Assembly: GCA_037447605.1 (NCBI GenBank)
Contig: CM074804.1
Coordinates: 7,315,027 to 7,379,026 of the forward strand
Source of the DNA: Zygnema circumcarinatum
Taxonomy: Eukaryota; Streptophyta; Zygnematophyceae; Zygnematales; Zygnemataceae
Length of the DNA stretch: 64,000 bases
Direction of reading: 5' to 3'
In this document: piece after piece, positions 48,499-61,984 of the stretch
Numbering within the stretch: position 1 is the stretch's first letter
Layout of the letters: the number at the start of each line of letters is the position of its first letter
The notes under the pieces: generated by a model
What the model was told of the DNA's origin: nothing
The model's input: only the letters and a program-made list of their open reading frames with translations
The model's database searches: none
Made by a program: the position numbers and the translations under genes

Positions 48499-49717
48499 GT
48501 ATCCTTCTGCATGTTTTCATTTGTCAATAGTCTATCGGACAGCTGAACTGAATCAGACTGTCTGCCCGGAATTTTTTGGCGAAGCCATGAGATAGTTATT
48601 CCCGTCTTGGTCATTCATCCGAACCCAACGTAGGAACATATCAATCCCTTACTTGGTTGTCAGCCTTCATTCCGAACTTTGGAGGACTGAAAGTGGCTGT
48701 CTGATCCTGTCGCGGTGTAGTGTTTGGGGAAAATAAAAATTTAACTGAACAGTTTTTACTGGTTTTATCTTCTTACGAGCACTCTCACTCTTCCAGTACT
48801 GTGGTATCCATATTACAGGCACAGAAGACTTAACTTTTATAAGCCTGGAGGAAGTACTTATGTTGTTTCGTGTAATCTGTAAACTGGTGGGCATAAGTTC
48901 TCGCTGCATGGACAGGCTCGGGCTCTCTGCATTTAGACTAAGTCAATTCTAGCAAAATGGTACCACTTACAGAACGAGGACTGCTGGTGTCATCAGAATA
49001 CCAATCCTCGGCCTCCTTAACGAATGTCCAAATCCAGTCATCAGTTTCAAATTCATGTTTGTGTCAGTCTCAGCCCAGTTCATGAAGTGCCTTGACCATA
49101 TTCAGGTATCACTCACGGAGGTGCCCAAATAACGATTTTCTCGGCCCAAGGGGACACTTCGGACTTCGCGATTTGCAACTCCCTGTGGGATGCAATCTCC
49201 CCTAGCCCTTCCACCATTTGAGTTCTGCAAAACTTTGTGACATGTCCTGCATGATGAAGCCCTCTGTTCGGTGTGAGAGGACGGAGCCAAGACCTTCAGC
49301 ACCCTGTTCAATCCCATCTTCCTTCAACATTTGGAGCCAGAGGAAGTCAGAGAAAGAGTGACGGCTGGGAAAAGGAAGGGGTAGAGGGAGCGGGAGAGCC
49401 TGGTAGCGAATAGTATTATTTTGCTATGTTGAAGGGCAATTTGTTTCTGATATACTGTATTATATTTTGAACAAGAGAAACAACCCACACTTTATTCCCA
49501 ACCAATAATTACTTAACTCCGTTGGTGATTCCTGCAAGTTGCGTTGCGTTGATTGAGAAAGCGTCAACACTATTATTAATAATCCAAGCGGCAAACCAAT
49601 CCAAGCCAACATATCCCTACACTTTGTACATGTAAGCTACACAAAGCAGAGCCAATACTTGATCCAACTTTGAATCCCACATTGTTCGCGGTCACAGAAG
49701 GGGAAGGACTGCCGTCT
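48499..49717. other. Convergent region between SPC24 and the zinc-ribbon gene
   Basis: It must hold the last SPC24 exon and both 3' untranslated regions. Possible acceptors are at 48669, 48795 and 48821, but none continues the SPC24 C terminus recognisably. No other gene is visible. Confidence 0.45.
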
Positions 49718-51322
49718 TCACTCTGCCTCTATGTCAATGATGTTCGGATCGTTCTTGTTGAAGGTCTGCCCGGGCTGCCACACGATCTGCCGACAGCGAG
49801 CGCACGCGAGCACGGCCGTCTTGGGTCCCGTGTAGGGCAGTCCGCAGTTCTGGCACGAGCCCTGCACACCTCGCTCGCCCAATGTCTCCATGAATCCACG
49901 GTGAGGGCAAACAACGAGGGGAAGCTCAGCAGCTGAGCCCGGAAAGAACAAAAACCGACAACAGGCAAACATACATGGACTATCTTTTCAGTAAAACGCA
50001 CCAAAGATGGAGCATCATGTGCTGAGAGGTTGGGAGACTTCCAAAACAGTTTCAAGTCAGATGGGTGAGAGCGAGGCATGCCTGAACAAACGAATCGCGT
50101 ATGAATAGTCGTAGAAAGAAGGGTAGAAGCGGCAGAATCCACAAGCTCCAGACAATAATTCGGAAGAGCCATCCAGAAAGTGCAAGCCAAGCGAACAAGC
50201 ACACCTGAAGGACAAGAAAATGTGTCAATAAGGTGCATCGAATCAAAGGAAGGTTGATGAAGGACTAACATAATAGAAAGAGATATGAAATTTAACTTTA
50301 CAGATAACAAACTGTTCTTCAAAAAGTTCCTGGGTTTTGCTGAAAATGACGGACTATCTGTGATTGAAAAGCACAGCGAGGCTCAGGGCTTCGCTGTAGT
50401 CCCTAAAAAATCATATCGTGAGAGAAAGAAATACTTACCCCTAGGAACTGGCCGCCCGGAGTATTCATGAAAATTCTCAGTTGCCTTTGATACTGTCAAC
50501 AAGACAACATAAACATATCAGTAAATACATAGCAGTTTCCAGAAGGGATATGCCTTTGATGACTGCAAGTAAGAATATCGGGATATTCCATTAATCTTGT
50601 AATAAGAGGTCCGAAAAAAAGCATGGCTTAACAACAGAAAAACTCGCAACTGCAGTTGACGAGCGTGACTCGAACGGCGAAGGGCTCACTGATTCTACGA
50701 GTCAGACTCCAGAACAGGTTAAGTGATGAATATAGTTTACCATTGGCATTTTCAGTCTCAAGTCTGTACTGAATTCCTGCAGCCTTCGCCTGATTCCGAA
50801 GCTTCGATCGACAGTCTCAGCTTTGTCGGCAAAGGAATCTGCAAACCGTCTCGCCTTCTCCGACACCTTGTACTTCATGTTGAGCCTAGCCCCTTCTCTC
50901 TTAAGATTATACTCTAATTCCTCATACTTCTCCCCTGCCGTTACGAACAGCTGCTTAGCCTTCCCGGTGAGGTCGTTTCTGCGCTCAAACCTAGAAGCCT
51001 CGTATTTTGCGGAATCAAACAAATCAGCTGCTTTTTCTGACAGAGCTTGTGCGACCTTTGCAGAATTCCGCCTCAAAGAATCTGCTGTTTCTCTCGCTCG
51101 ATCTTGAAAGCTGTCACCACCCCTTGCTGCAGCCAAAACAAGCGGCTGGCCCCTGCGAAGCACCAGCCTGCATGGCGTCCTGTCCAAGCCAGGCAACCCC
51201 ACTACCACCTTGCTAGGGTAAGCGCTCGACCTCAAGCCAACTCCAACTCGATTGACATTCCCACCAGATGCTGGAGCCACTCCCTGCAGCATAGCTCCAC
51301 AACAAGCTCCTTCTCCCGGCAT
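49718..51322 (-). CDS. Plastid-targeted membrane protein with C-terminal zinc ribbon (function unknown)
   Basis: Four exons fit in phase: 50741-51322, 50439-50492, 50082-50204 and 49718-49924, giving 321 residues; an upstream in-frame ATG at 51388 is also possible. The N terminus (about 70 residues) is Ser/Arg/Val-rich without acidic residues, like a plastid transit peptide. A highly charged helical stretch of about 110 residues follows (ARETADSLRRNSAKVAQALS). Exon 3 encodes one or two membrane helices (FAWLALSGWLFRIIVWSLW). The C terminus has a four-cysteine ribbon: CQNC at 277-280 and CARC at 294-297, preceded by CPHRG. The last intron uses a GC donor (CAG/GCATGC), needed to keep the frame. 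I cannot name the family with certainty; a thylakoid or envelope role is a guess from targeting and helices. Confidence 0.75.
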
Positions 51323-51388
51323 GGTACTCCCCTCCTCCCTCCTCTCCCCTACCCTCCACTCCCACGCCGCTCTCCCAACTCCACTCAA

Positions 51389-52437
51389 TCACCTTCTCAA
51401 ACTCACCAAAAGCTTCTCAACCTGCTTGCCTCCCTGGCCCCCCTGCTACCTCTACACCCACAGCCCCTTCAAATTGAGCCTTTCTTTCCAGCCTTTCTCT
51501 GCTTCTAACCTCCCCTCCCTCCTGCTCCTCTCTCTCACCTCCCTGACCAGGCCACTCCCTCTTCCCTCTGAAGGCCGCCCTCGCCTCGAATGTTCCGTGG
51601 CCCCCGCAAGCCAACACTGTACGGGATCCCAGCAGGACCAGAAACCAGAATTAATACTCTTTGGATTCGAATTTTGCGCAGTCTCGGTTGAAAACATAAT
51701 CAACGCAGTACGGATTCCGTGTTCCGCGGCCAACGGCACATGGAGGGGTCTCTAGGGGAGGTAGAGGGCCTGCTCAGGAGGGCGAGCGGCAAGGGCGAGG
51801 GGTCGGGTGGGGATCGTCCCGCCATGGCTGCCGAGAGGGAAGGAGGCGCGGCGATGAAGGACGTGAGGGAATGAGGCGAGGCGGTGGACTGCAAGGTAAG
51901 CGGTTTTTCGGGCTGGTCATGGTTGGGTTTCATGGCGGTTTCGGAAAGTTAGGGTTTGGGGGAGTGAGCAGGGAGGGAGTGACGGGCTACTGGAGAGGAG
52001 GGAGAGAGAGCCGACTGAGCACGGGTGGTAGGAGGATGTCGCAGGGCTTTGGATTGACTGAGCAAGTGCGGGAGCACTGAGAAATATGAACGAAGAGGAG
52101 GGTGAATGGGGGCCTCTGGTTGCAAAGGAGGGTGACAATGGAAGTTTGAAGGTTGGGTTTCGATGCAGTAGTGGTGCTTTTTATCGGATGTCTCTAGAGA
52201 ACTGAAGAAACGGATTTATTGAAAGAGGTCGCCCCAAGAACTAGGTTTCCAGAGGGTTTGTGGGCGTCTGTTCAAGTGACATGTCGTCTTCTGGTTCATT
52301 TTGCAGGAGTGGAGTGGGTTGTGCCGGTAGTCTTCAAAGTGGTCGTTTGAATGATATTTTAGGAAGGGCAGCCGTAGCAGAGTTCAAAGCCTGAATGCCA
52401 GACAGAGCTCGACCGTTTCTGGACTGCTTCGTCCAGC
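51389..52437. promoter_or_regulatory. Divergent promoter of the zinc-ribbon and MATH genes
   Basis: C-rich on the left (51320-51600, leader of the leftward gene) and G-rich after 51730. An ATG-opened frame near 51822 (MAAEREGGAAMKDVRE) is followed by a GTAAGC donor at 51896, so the MATH gene may have a 5' leader exon and an intron ending before 52306 or later. No protein-coding exon is supported. Confidence 0.45.
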
Positions 52438-55400
52438 ATGCGTCAGGCTGATGAGTCGGCATCAGCTGTAGCCGCTGCCATGGAGAGCAATGTGGTCAGC
52501 GGGCGAACTGAGAAGGCCGTGGCTAGGGGAGGAAACGAGAATGTCGACGAACCCAGGGAGGGAGGGCAGGAATCTGTAGTGGTTGAGAGGAGAGGAGACT
52601 ATGCGGCTGTGTGCAAGTGGACGATTGCCCAATTTGCAAAGGTGAAGGCGCGTGCACTTTGGAGCAAGTATTTTGAGGTCGGAGGTTATGACTGCAGGTT
52701 GTTAGTGTATCCCAAAGGAGATTCTCAGGCCCTTCCGGGGTATATTTCCATATACCTGCAAGTGACGGATCCCCGGGGCACTTCAAGCAGCAAGTGGGAC
52801 TGCTTTGCTAGTTATCGTCTTTGTGTTGTCAACCAGCGTGACGACTCGAAAACAATTCAACGGGATAGCTGGCATCGCTTCTCAGGAAAAAAGAAGTCGC
52901 ATGGATGGTGCGACTTCACACCTTCTGCAGCAGTTTTGGACACGAAGGCGGGGTTTATGGTCAATGAAGCAGTCCTTGTTACTGCAGAAATTCTTGTGCT
53001 CCACGAATCCGTATCATTTTCTCGAGAAAACGAGCTGCCTTTGTCCGTTGGCCCCGTTGGAGAGGTTCTGAGCGGCAAGTTTACATGGAAAGTGCACAAC
53101 CTTTCTCTTTTCAAAGAGATGATTAAGACACAGAAAATTATGAGTCCTGTATTTCCAGCGGGGGAATGCAACCTTCGGTTAAGCGTGTATCAATCATCTG
53201 TTAGTGGGGTTGACTATCTTTCCATGTGCCTGGAAAGTAAAGACACGGAGAAATCTGCGGCGCCAGAACGCAGTTGTTGGTGTTTGTTTCGCATGTCTGT
53301 CTTAAATCAGCGCACGGGAGGCAATCATGTGCACCGAGATTCATATGGGCGTTTCGCAGCTGACAACAAAAGTGGGGATAATACCAGTCTTGGATGGAAT
53401 GACTATATGAAGATGGCAGACTTCGTGTCCCCAGACATGGGGTACCTTGTGGAAGATACTGCAGTATTCTCTGCATCTTTTCATGTCATTAAGGAATCTT
53501 CTACGTTCTCAAAGAACATAGGGCCTGTAGGTTCTCGAGGCAGCAGTGCCAAGAAGGGTGATGGCTACCAGGGCAAATTCGTATGGCGTATTGACAACTT
53601 CACCCGCCTTAAGGATCTTCTGAAGAAACGCAAAATCACGGGCCTCTGCATCAAGAGCCGCCGATTCCAAGTTGGAAACCGGGACTGCCGGCTGATTGTT
53701 TATCCACGAGGTATGGCCATTTTTCGCTAGCTTATCCCTTCCTTTCTGGTGCTTTCGAGGTCGAGGATATAATGGCAGCTTGAACTTTTGTCGGGCATTT
53801 TTTGTCAATGGCAGCTGGAGGTGTTGGCGGTCAGATGTTTTAGGGTTTTTTATTATTTGGTGGGACTCCTTTTGATGGACCATCTTGGGAAGCTGAGAAC
53901 GGCTACTTAGCAGGAGCATTATAGTAACGTGTCCAGGCTAAAGATCTTGTGAATTGTTAGGGGGAAGAGCTATATGCTCTTGGAGCTGAGTTGACTCCAC
54001 AGAGGCCACTTCGACTTCTTTGAAGATAAACTAGATGCCAAACATGTTAGTGGGTTGGGGATTCCTTCCCTTGCAGATAGAGGATAAAGGGCAGGTGCCA
54101 AACTGCTTTTTGGAACTTGCTCCAATTTTTCTCCAGTCATCTGAAATATGCACCTGGTCTTTACTTTTTTCTGACCTGCAGGGCAGTCGCAGCCCCCGTG
54201 CCACTTATCCATGTTCCTTGAGGTGACTGACCAGCGGTGCCCTTCAACGGATTGGAGCTGCTTTGTCAGCCACCGCCTTTCAGTTGTTAACCAGCGTTGG
54301 GATGAACGTTCGGTTAGCAAAGAGTCACAGAATAGGTACTCCAGGGCAGCGAAAGATTGGGGATGGAGAGAATTCGTAACTCTCACAAGCTTATTTGATC
54401 AGGACTCAGGTTTTCTTGTCCAGGATACAGTCGTGTTTTCCGCAGAGGTCCTCATCCTTCGAGAAACGTCCACTCTTTTGGAGCAGCCTGACAACAGTAA
54501 TGGGCTGACCAGCGGTTCGAATGCACCGGTAGCTTCAGGTCCACCACCTGCATTAGGTCCAACCGGAGCGGGAGGGGGAGAGGGAGGGGATGCTCCGGTG
54601 GCACGTACTGGAAAGCGTGGGGTATTCACATGGCGGGTGGAGAATTTTGTTGCCTTTAAAGAGATCATGGAGACACGGAAAATCTTCAGCAAGTTTTTCC
54701 CGGCAGGAGGAGTGGAACTTCGCATTGGTAAGCATTGGAACATCAAGCTGACTATGCCAATACCTGCATTTCAGAGGACATAAGAGTAGGGGGGGGTAAG
54801 GCTTTAGGTTACGTGACATCTTTGGTCATAATGCAAAGGTCCTTCCTCAAAACGACCCGCTCTGGGTTCAAGCCTTAAAGCATGTGGGGAAACTGAGGAT
54901 GATTCGACTGATAATCCAGAAGAGGAATATACGTACAGCAGAGGAGGTTATGATGTCCTTCTGCAGCAGTGATGCTGCGGAAGAGGCCATTCTGACTGCG
55001 ACAATGCATTCTTCTGTCCTTAAGGTGGTGGGCAACGGCGAGAGGGATGGTGTTTCTTTGCTGAAATCCTTTCTTGCCCTTGCTGTCAGAACTTTAAATG
55101 GACAGCATGCACCCGGGGTTTAGTAAACTCATCCAGATTGGGGTATGTTGCAGAGCGTGATAGCGATGGTGAATTTGTGGTGGACACGCAAGAACCATGA
55201 CATGCCATTATTTTGGATGAAAGAGGATTAGTGCTTGCCCATTATCTTCTAGTGGAATGTATGTTGCCTTTTCTCCATGGGTGCTGCTTTTGATGCATGG
55301 TGCTGAGCGTGTGCAGGCGTATACGAGTCTCTGGACACTCTCTGCATTTACTTGGAGAGTGACCAGGCCATGGCTGCCAGTCCTGTGAGTCCGGGTGCAG

Positions 55401-58400
55401 CGGCAGGAAATGAGCGTGACCCAAATTTCTGGGTGCGATATCGCATTGGAGTGGTGAATCAGAAGCACTCCGAGCGCACAATATGGAAGGAAGCGAGTAT
55501 CTGCACCAAGACATGGAACAACTCAGTGCTGCAGTTCATGAAGGTGGCTGAGCTGCTCGACAGCGAGGCAGGCTTTCTCGTGCGCGATGCGATTGTGTTT
55601 GTGTGCGAGATATTGGACTGTTGCCCGTGGTTCGAATTTTCAGACATCGAGGTGATCTCCTTTTTACGACTTGGCTCTAATTTGGGAGTAACTCGTTCCC
55701 AGTTTTGCCTTACCAGTAGCATGGTGACGGCTGAGCTGTTTCACTCGGCATTGTTGTCGTATGGGTGCTGTACGGAACAATCAGCGAAGGTTCTGTACAT
55801 GATGGTAAACCTGAACTTGGTCTTGAAACTGGATGACCTGTGAAGAGATAACCGTCCTGAAGGTCTGTTAGAACTGTTAATTTCCCGGCTACATAGGGGA
55901 AGGAGTCTCTATTGTGTTTGTCCTTTTGCAAGATGTAGATATTGATGTTCGCCAGCATAGTTTTCCTTGCAGGAAAATCGAGGACAGGCATTGATGTCGG
56001 ATGAGGAGCAAGATGCATTAAGTACAGACCCGGACGAGCTTCTCGACTCGGATGGGTCGGAAAGCAATGTCAGTGGTGATGAAGAGGACATTTTCCGCAG
56101 TTTGCTTGCAAGAGCAGGCTTTCAACTTTCATATAATGACAGCCCGCCACTCCTCCTTGATCCATCACAACTGCAGGTTAGTCCACCTCGGGGGGTGTTT
56201 AATATTGCGACAGATTGCCAAACGGTCAATGATGCCCTTTCCCTTGATGACTTCAATTCAGTTATGGATGAGTTGCTTGCCGAGATTAGCGGCACTGGTC
56301 CAATCTCGTTACTTATACTTCAAGCATGGTCTGGTTAGCTTCCTGTATGCGCTGCAGCATCTTCATTGATGATGCTTGTTGCACACATGCAGGTCACTCT
56401 GCGCGAGAAACTCCTAATGGATGCAGGTGCAGTCGCAGCATTCCTTGCGGGGCTGCGCGTGTATCTGGACGACCCCGCCAAAGTGAAGCGACTTCTGCTC
56501 CCAACGCAGGGTCTGAGTGGAGTAGCGGGGAATGGCCCGGAGATGAATGGGAATGGGGAGGGGGAGGGAAGCTCTCCCAGCCTCATGAACCTGCTCATGG
56601 GGGTCAAGGTGCTGCAGCAAGCTATTGTCGACCTGCTTTTGGATATCATGGTGGAGTGCTGTCAGCCGCCGGATGCAAGACGCTTCACTGATGCGGGCAC
56701 TGCTGGTACGAGCTAACCACAATACATTGTTTCCACAATACATTATTCGTATGTGTGTGCAACAAGTTTGTATTCTTCTTGAGATGTCTATGCTAAACTT
56801 TGACACCAAATTGTCGGTCTACGTATTCACGAAAAGGAGCGCAGTTCGAGCTCTGGATAGACTGCAGGCATCCTTGACTTGTGATTGGCTTCTCATGCCT
56901 ATTTTCGAAGCTTACGCGCAGGAAGTGAGCCTTCTTCCTCAGTGAAATCTCGGAGCAATGACGGAGCAGTCCCGAGTGGGTCTATTGGAGCAGATGCGCG
57001 GCCATCTGGTGGAGGCACAGTGGGGCCTGACTTCCGGAAAGGGGGAGCTGTCTCAAGCAGTTTGGGGAGTGCGGGAAGTATGGGTAACAATAGCAGCCAT
57101 GGTTTAGGGGGGTCCGGGGTAGAGCAGCGACTTGAGAGAGGACCCCACGGGCCATATGATGGGCAAGCCGTACAAAGCAGTGATGGGGCATCTAGTAGTG
57201 ATGGCACACTTTCTATGGGGGGTGACTTGTGGAGACCTGACGTTTCTTCAGGCACGAGCTCCCAAACAAGCAGTGTATCGGGAAGAGGTGGGACTTCTTC
57301 TGGCCAAGATGGAGGTGCTGTTTCAGATGGAGCTGTGCGAGAAGTGCAGCCTCAACCTCAGAAGGTGACTCTCGCCTGCTACACGTTTCAACAATTGAAT
57401 TGGTGCTCTTGGATTGGCATTTATATGGGCAGTTTTTGGGAAGGGCAATCGTTTCGTTTCGGCACACGAGCTATTGCCCACCTCCTAGCCTAGGGCATTT
57501 CCACACATCGTGTCTTCTTCGTATAAGGGGTTAGCGTTTGTAATTCAGGAATTGTGGAGATCCTTGCCATAAGGAGAAAATAAGTTTAGGTTGTCGATTT
57601 CTATTCGCCGTTAAAAAACTCGCTTTACATGCAGCAGGGGTCAGCTGAATGATTAACTATCGAAGTAGTAAAACTCCAATAAGAATGCGCTAGAACGAGC
57701 TTCCCTTTTCTGTTGAATGTCTTCTTGTGTTGCTTCTGAACCCAAAGTCGGTTTGTGCACTCTGCTTTTGTGACAGCCTAAGTGGCCTGAACAAGCGGAT
57801 GAACTTTTGGGACTCATTGTGGAGTCGTTAAGGACTTTGGACGGCCACCATCACCTGCAAGCGCAGGCCTACTTAGAACCCCCCCTTCGCCGCAGACCGC
57901 AATCCTCTCAGAAAATTGCAATTGTGTTGGCACACGCCCCCCAAGGGCTGCAAGGTGCTCTCCTAGGATTGGTGCCCCGATTGGTCGATCAGGCAGAGCA
58001 TCCCCAAGCAGCTCATGTGCTGTTGGACCGCCTCCGGCAACCGGAAGCAGAGCCTTCCCTGCGCTTACCAGTACGCCGCTGTCTCAAAACATATAGCAAG
58101 CTGGTGTTTTGTGGTATGAATGACATGATTCTACAGAAGATTGAGATGTTTTAGGACAGCTTCTGATCATGTAGGCATTCGAAAACTTGTGCTGCAGTGA
58201 AGGCTTTCTGTAGGAACAGCAAGTATGAGCAATTCAGCATCGCTACCTTCAAGAGGCAAAGTGATGGAGAGACAATGAATCTTTGCTAACATCAAACGAC
58301 GAGTAGCCGCGTTGACGATTGAACATAAACTTGTGTTGTTATTTGCTTTTGGGTGTCATTCTGCCTCTGGGCTCCAATTCTGTAAGGTTAGAGACCTGAA

Positions 58401-61400
58401 TTGTATACACATTGTGTGAATGTCAAAACTCATTTTTTTTTTGATGCTGCTGCAATTGATTATTTTTTGTGGAATGAATCAGTTTCCTATGAATGAAGTA
58501 ACGGAGGTGATATCACGGGATTTTTGTCTGTGTTGCAGGTGTTGGGGGCGTTGGTGCAGTTGGATGTGGGAACTGACATATGGGTTGCTATATTAGAGGA
58601 GACGTTAGCGGTGCTACCGCATGCTTCCGATGATGCGCTTGCTGCTACGGCAAGCTTTGCCCTCAAGGCAGCCTCTGAATGCCAACAGCTTCCTCGAGCC
58701 GTGAGCATCTCCCTTCTTTATTTCAGCACTTTTTGTGGGCGGGCGAATGATGATGATGAATGATGAGACAAGGATTGTCGTTCTATCGAGAATTGATGTG
58801 CTGCCTGTTTTGAAATGCCTTGAATACTGCATATTTCCAGTGTAACAAGAACCTCCCTGCAATCTCATTGTGCTACCACGAGATGTTCCTGGCGAATGCC
58901 ATCCTTAAACTGCACCCCAATTTCTGTTTTTGCGTTTACGATCCCTCAAGTGGGCCAAGAGTCTGATAGCAGAGCACCGCAGCTCCGTTTGACTTCCTCC
59001 CTCCCTCCCTTACTGCTTGAATCTGCTCTGATTGCTTTACCCTCCAGGCCAAGGCAGTGAGAGCACGTCTCCAGCGACTAGGTCCCTCCGTCTCTCCGCG
59101 TGTCCTGCATGCTCTGCGAGCCTCAGTCAGTGCGCAGGCAGACGTGGCCACCGCCCTCCTGCGGGCCATTGATGCAGATGCTGAACCCTGCGATGCGCAT
59201 TTCTTAGCCTCCGGCATGCAGCTCGCGGGGGGGGGAGTGCCCGGGTTCTATGAAGGGAACGGGGGGGGGGGGGAGCGGTGGCGGAGCTTCAGTTGGCAGC
59301 GCAACAGGCAGCACTTGCATGCTGGAGAGTGGCAGATGCAGATTTGTTGGTAGAGATGCTGACGATGCTTCCGTTGAGAGCAGAGGCTACAGCAGTTTTT
59401 GAACGTGCAGTGGCACGAGGGGCTTTTGGAGAGCAGGCCATAGTGATGGTTCTGGAGAGACGTAGACAGCAGCGTTTTAGCATGGATGGGCATTCTCCAG
59501 GAACGTCTTCTCGATACGCGGCATATGCGGGTGGCTCCCCTGCAGGGGCTGATGCTGCCCAGCCAATAAGTAATGCAGCAGGCAGTGGGGAAGTTGTGCA
59601 GGGGGCTGCTCAAATGGCTCAGACCTTGGGAGGTCCCCTGTCATCTGCAATTGAAGGCATCGAGGAGGAGGATGACTTTCCAGCCATTTTGGGGTTGGCT
59701 GAAACCTTGTCCCTGTCAGAGGATGTTAGAGTACGCGAGTTTGTGGGAACCTTGTACGCTGTGATGTTTAAAGTGTATGGTGATGAAGGGTATCGTGAGC
59801 GTATGCTGCGAGGTTTGGTTGGGCGAGCCACAAGTAGTGCCAGTGGAACATCCGAAGGAGAATTGGGACTGGATATTCTGGCCTTTTTGGTTAGTCACTA
59901 AACGTCCTAACATTGCACGGCCCTACTTTTTACTGCTGTTTTTATTGTCAGAGTTTCGACATCAACGTTGTCTTGCATTTGTTGCAGTAACCCAACTATC
60001 AGTCGTTGTTGGCGGTATCGTAGCTGCTTTCCTGAATGCTATAGCAAACATCCTTGTAGTAGTTGTAGGGAAAGCATTGTCTGATGCGAATGGAATGAGA
60101 TTGCACATTCAGGTCCAAGAGGAGGGAGTTGCTCGGCCTGTATTGGGGCTCATGCGCGAGTCGGCTGAAGTCGCAGTGGCTGAGCGCGGAGCAGTTTGGC
60201 AGCAACTTCGCGCGACGGAGGATGAACTCCGCAGCGTGAGAGCAGAGAGGCAGACGGAGCAGCAGCGGTTGGCAAAGGAGAAGGCAGCCATTCAGCAGAA
60301 GCTGCAGGAGGCGGAGGCAACCTTGGGGCGCTTAAAGGTAGCCTCACGTTGCAGCTTTGGCAGTTCCATAACAGTCGTTTGATTTTTATGAACGGTTTAA
60401 CTTTCGCAGTTGGTGGGGTATTAGAGGGTACCTTTGATGTATGAGTTGGCTGAATTGGATTCTTGAAGTTTTGAACTGTACTTAATGTTCTGGAAACGGT
60501 AAGGCTACCGCTCAAGTTTAGCGTGCACCACTGTAGGCCTTCGATATGCAACCATAGTGAAACTACTTGACAAATTTCCACTTGATTTCGTGTTTCAGTT
60601 GCGTCCTAAAGCACTGTAATTAAGCAGAGATAGGATCCCAAGGCTCACTTCAGTGTGTTCTCTGTACGACGTTACATCAGGGGGATCTGCGACTCGAGGG
60701 AGAGAAGGCGGCCAAGGAAAGGAAGGAAAATGCAGAGCGATTGCGGGAAATGGAGAACCAACTTGAGTGGTCTCGCTCGGAGCGGGAGGAGGAAGCTCTC
60801 CGGCTAACTGCTGACAAAAAATCGCTGCAAGAGCGGCTCCGAGATGCAGAAGCACAATTGAATCAGCTCAAATCTCGAAAACGCGAAGAGTTGAAGGTGG
60901 GCTTAGCTGGATTTCTGCTGTTGTGCGTCTCCTCCTGTCAATTCATGTACAGAGTACATGCTTATACTGAAATTTTTATCGGGAAAGATTGTACTGTTGC
61001 CGTATACCTCTGCTGCAGGCATCCCGCTATGCAGTGGGGGTTGTGTGTAGGAGGAGATCCATCTGTGCTGCCAGGTTCACCAGGGGAAGGTGGGACTGGG
61101 GTATTGCAGAAAGTTATGAAGGAGAAAAATGCACTTGCAGAGCGGCTTAAGAGTGCAGAAGGTGCTCGGAAGCGCTTTGACGAGGAGCTCAAGCGTTTCA
61201 CGACGGAGACCGTGACTCGGGAGGAGGTTCGACAGTCCTTAGAGGCAGAAGTTCGCCGTCTGACCCACACAGTTGGCCAGACGGAGGGAGGTCTGCGTGA
61301 GAAAGAGGAGCAGGTGCGAGCACCACCACCTTGTTTGAAAATATTGTTTTCTATCGCCTTATGTAGTGGAGATACCTGAGGAAGTGCATGAGTTTCAGAT

Positions 61401-61984
61401 GGGCTGCTAATAGGTTAGCTGCGACTGCTGCCTTCACGCAGTGGAAACCGCACAGTTAAGAGTTGAGTTCTGTCTCCGGCGGCGTGAGTTACTTTTGCAT
61501 TTCATCACTGTGAAAACTGCAGTCGTCATGAAGTCTACTGCAATGCTGACCTATCTCTAAATGGCAGGTGGTGCGCTGCGAGGCGTATATTGATGGCATG
61601 GAGGCCAAATTGCATGCCCATCAAGACTACATTCAAACCCTAGAGGCATCTCTGCAAGAAGAAATGTCTCGTCATGCTCCCCTCTATGGGGCTGGTCTTG
61701 AGCTGCTGTCCATGGCTGAGCTGGACACCTTGGCCCGCATTCACGATGAGGGGCTGCGTCAAGTGCGGGCGTTGCAGCAGCAGCGGCAGCAAACAGAGGC
61801 CCGAGGAGCCCCCTCGGAGCCCCCCTCCGGGTCACGCTTAAGCCCCACAACTTCCGTTGCAGCTTTGTATGGGCAGCCGCCCCCACTGGCTGTAGGCATG
61901 CCGCCAATTCTAGCCAATGGGGTAGGGGTACATGGGAATGGCCACCTTAATGGGACTGTGGGACCTTGGTACCCACCGGCTTGA
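52438..61984 (+). CDS. Large four-MATH-domain (TRAF-like) protein with coiled-coil C terminus
   Basis: Plant TRAF-like protein resembling Arabidopsis At2g25320. Thirteen exons: 52438-53710, 54182-54727, 55317-55651, 55973-56176, 56393-56705, 56922-57364, 57777-58070, 58539-58700, 59048-59889, 60113-60337, 60681-60896, 61110-61313 and 61568-61984, about 1824 residues. Four MATH domains lie in the first 750 residues, each showing a W.I..F..VK, CRL.VYP and F..Y.L.VVNQ pattern. A region of acidic and Gly/Ser-rich linkers and alpha-helical blocks follows (VTLREKLLMDAGAVAAFL, PKWPEQADELLGLI). The last 350 residues are coiled coil (EKNALAERLKSAEGARKRFD, GMEAKL, ASLQEEMSRHAPLYG). Exon 9 has 842 bases instead of a multiple of three: the frame breaks in a run of 13 G at 59261-59273, and one added G restores it. 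MATH proteins bind partner peptides; its substrate is unknown. Confidence 0.9.
59261..59273. repeat. 13-base G homopolymer in coding exon 9
   Basis: Uninterrupted run of 13 G in the MATH gene, 25 bp after a run of 9 G (59227-59235). Both encode glycine in a low-complexity loop. The conserved frame left of the run and the conserved frame right of it (VAELQLAAQQAALACW) differ by one base. Confidence 0.95.
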
